A DNA stretch of 14,162 bases, from the NCBI GenBank assembly GCA_027382625.1, contig JAJKFJ010009995.1:1-14162 (forward strand), read 5' to 3'. Source of the stretch: Tetmemena sp. SeJ-2015. Taxonomy: Eukaryota > Ciliophora > Spirotrichea > Sporadotrichida > Oxytrichidae. Below are positions 12,752 through 14,162 of the stretch, in pieces (the stretch's first letter is position 1; the number at the start of each line of letters is the position of its first letter). The translations under genes and the position numbers were made by a program. The notes under the pieces were generated by a model, which had not been told where the DNA came from, searched no databases, and saw nothing but the letters and a program-made list of their open reading frames with translations.

Positions 12752-14162
12752 AAGTTTTGTATATTATTTGGCTATATTTTATAAATTGAAGGATTAATTT
12801 TCTTAAAAATTGAAATTGATTTATAATGAAAGAAAATATTATATTATAAATCAATCTTAAAATAGATTTAATATTCTATCTGTTTTAAAAATAAATGATT
12901 ATTTTAGCCCATTGAGGTGAGAGATTTAATTTAAATCTTCGTTAAGATATTTGCCAGTAGAAAACTATCCATATTATTGAATTCATGTGAGAGCATAAGT
13001 TTTTAGGCATAGAGTAGTAGAATAAGTAAAGTATTTTTAAATTTTGTATTTAGAAAATTATGTTCTTATTCATGAGGCTAATCTCTATTATTTTTAATGT
13101 AAAATAAGTCGAAAACTAGAGCATTTAATTTTATTTTTACCAAATACTCTTATAGATGAGTCTTTGCGTGAAAGGAGAGAAAGCTTCTTTAAGATTGTGG
13201 AAATTTTCTTTAAAATTCAATTATCCCCCCTTTAATTTAATTCCTTAATTACAATTTTAAATATTGGAGGAGAGATCGAATATTTGTTCGAATTTGCATA
13301 TCATTTATTGAATTAAATTTTGAAATGAAGATGCTTACAAATATTCTGATTTATAATTTTTACTAGTCATAGACTTTGACTTAATTCACAACTATAATAT
13401 AATTTGCATAATTATTATAGATATGGCTCAAAATAACCCACATAGACACTTTTCTCGCTGTTCTTAAACTAAAAATATCACATAATAAATAAATTTTGTT
13501 CTAATTTACATAACTACCTGCAATTTTATTACAATTTTTTTAAAAAAAAATTTTGAAATATAATACTCGATAAGTAATTGTTTTGGATGTAAATTAAATA
13601 ATCTTGCAGCTGGAATATAAAATTTATTGCAATAAATGTGATACAGCTGCCATCTCTTGATCTATAAAAATACTAAAATTCAAATTTCGCTTTAAATAAA
13701 AAAATAATATTCGTAAATTATTTTTTTCGCTGTATAATTTAAATTTCTGATTATTAGAGATTAACCATAAATTTTATTAAGAATTAGCAGAAAATTAGCA
13801 GAGTTCAATTGAAATAAGCAGCATAAAAAATTAATAAATTTATAAGCTGTCTGAAGAATTAAAAGTATTCCTTCTTTTATATAAATAATTTTAAAGAAAA
13901 TAAACGAAAAAAAAATTTATTGAGTGTATTTTTTATGTTCATTATAATTTTATAGGTTGAATTAAAATCTTCTGCACTCTTTTTAAAGAGGATTTTTAAA
14001 CTAAATATTATGACTTCTCAAAATTATATCTAAGATATTGTAGAAATCAGAATGAAATGTAAAATTGAATTAATCGAATTAAATTTACAATTTAATTCCG
14101 GAATTTTTTTAAGCCCAAATTAATATATACATACCGCGGCTGCTTATTCAAACTATGATCAA
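12752..14162. other. AT-rich region upstream of the gene
   Basis: AT-rich DNA with no supported gene. A GC rise at 13150-13200 and another in the last ~30 bases (ACCGCGGCTGC) could be edges of other coding segments, but they are too short to judge. Confidence 0.45.

Noticed and set aside
1..14162. CRISPR arrays, rRNA, bacterial operons, ribosome binding sites, telomere repeats
   Set aside because: None seen. The sequence is eukaryotic germline DNA with no spaced repeats, no rRNA-like blocks and no G4T4/C4A4 runs.

Overview
This window looks like germline (micronuclear) DNA of a spirotrich/hypotrich ciliate of the Oxytricha-Stylonychia-Tetmemena type. It is very AT-rich, and TAA and TAG are read as Gln throughout clear protein sequence while TGA ends the frame (ciliate code). 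No gene is continuous. Short coding islands (macronuclear-destined segments, MDSs) on the minus strand are separated by AT-rich internal eliminated sequences (IESs). At most resolved borders a 3-9 bp word (pointer) ends one MDS and begins the next, and joining at that word restores the reading frame.

Region 4147-~12750 (minus strand) holds one long gene that reads from high to low coordinates in unscrambled order. Its N-terminal two thirds is extracellular: blade-like beta repeats (about 9.6-12.5 kb), then several cadherin/Ig-like beta domains (about 7.5-9.4 kb). A juxtamembrane domain follows (about 7.0-7.5 kb), then about seven or eight membrane segments (4.8-6.9 kb) and a Gln-rich cytoplasmic tail ending in TGA at 4147-4149. 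The architecture matches, from memory, the large family of ciliate cadherin-like transmembrane proteins of unknown function. One 33-nt spliceosomal intron (7177-7209) survives inside an MDS. I resolved about 20 IESs, 15 to 308 bp long. Other borders, mainly above 9 kb, are only approximate.

Two copies of a 113-121 bp SINE-like element (8139-8251 and 11902-12022) lie in the same orientation. They share a 101-bp core and have different, perfect target-site duplications (17 and 12 bp) and a tRNA-type A box on the minus strand. One sits inside a long IES and the other abuts a coding segment. I do not recognise this family.

The left part (1091-2149) is a ~1.06 kb element with 28-bp terminal inverted repeats (27/28 identical). 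It carries a decayed, frame-broken minus-strand ORF in a locally GC-richer interior. At the left edge (1-~165) a coding-like minus-strand segment probably belongs to a second gene that runs out of the window. The stretches 480-1090, 2150-4146 and 12752-14100 are AT-rich DNA in which I see no supported gene.
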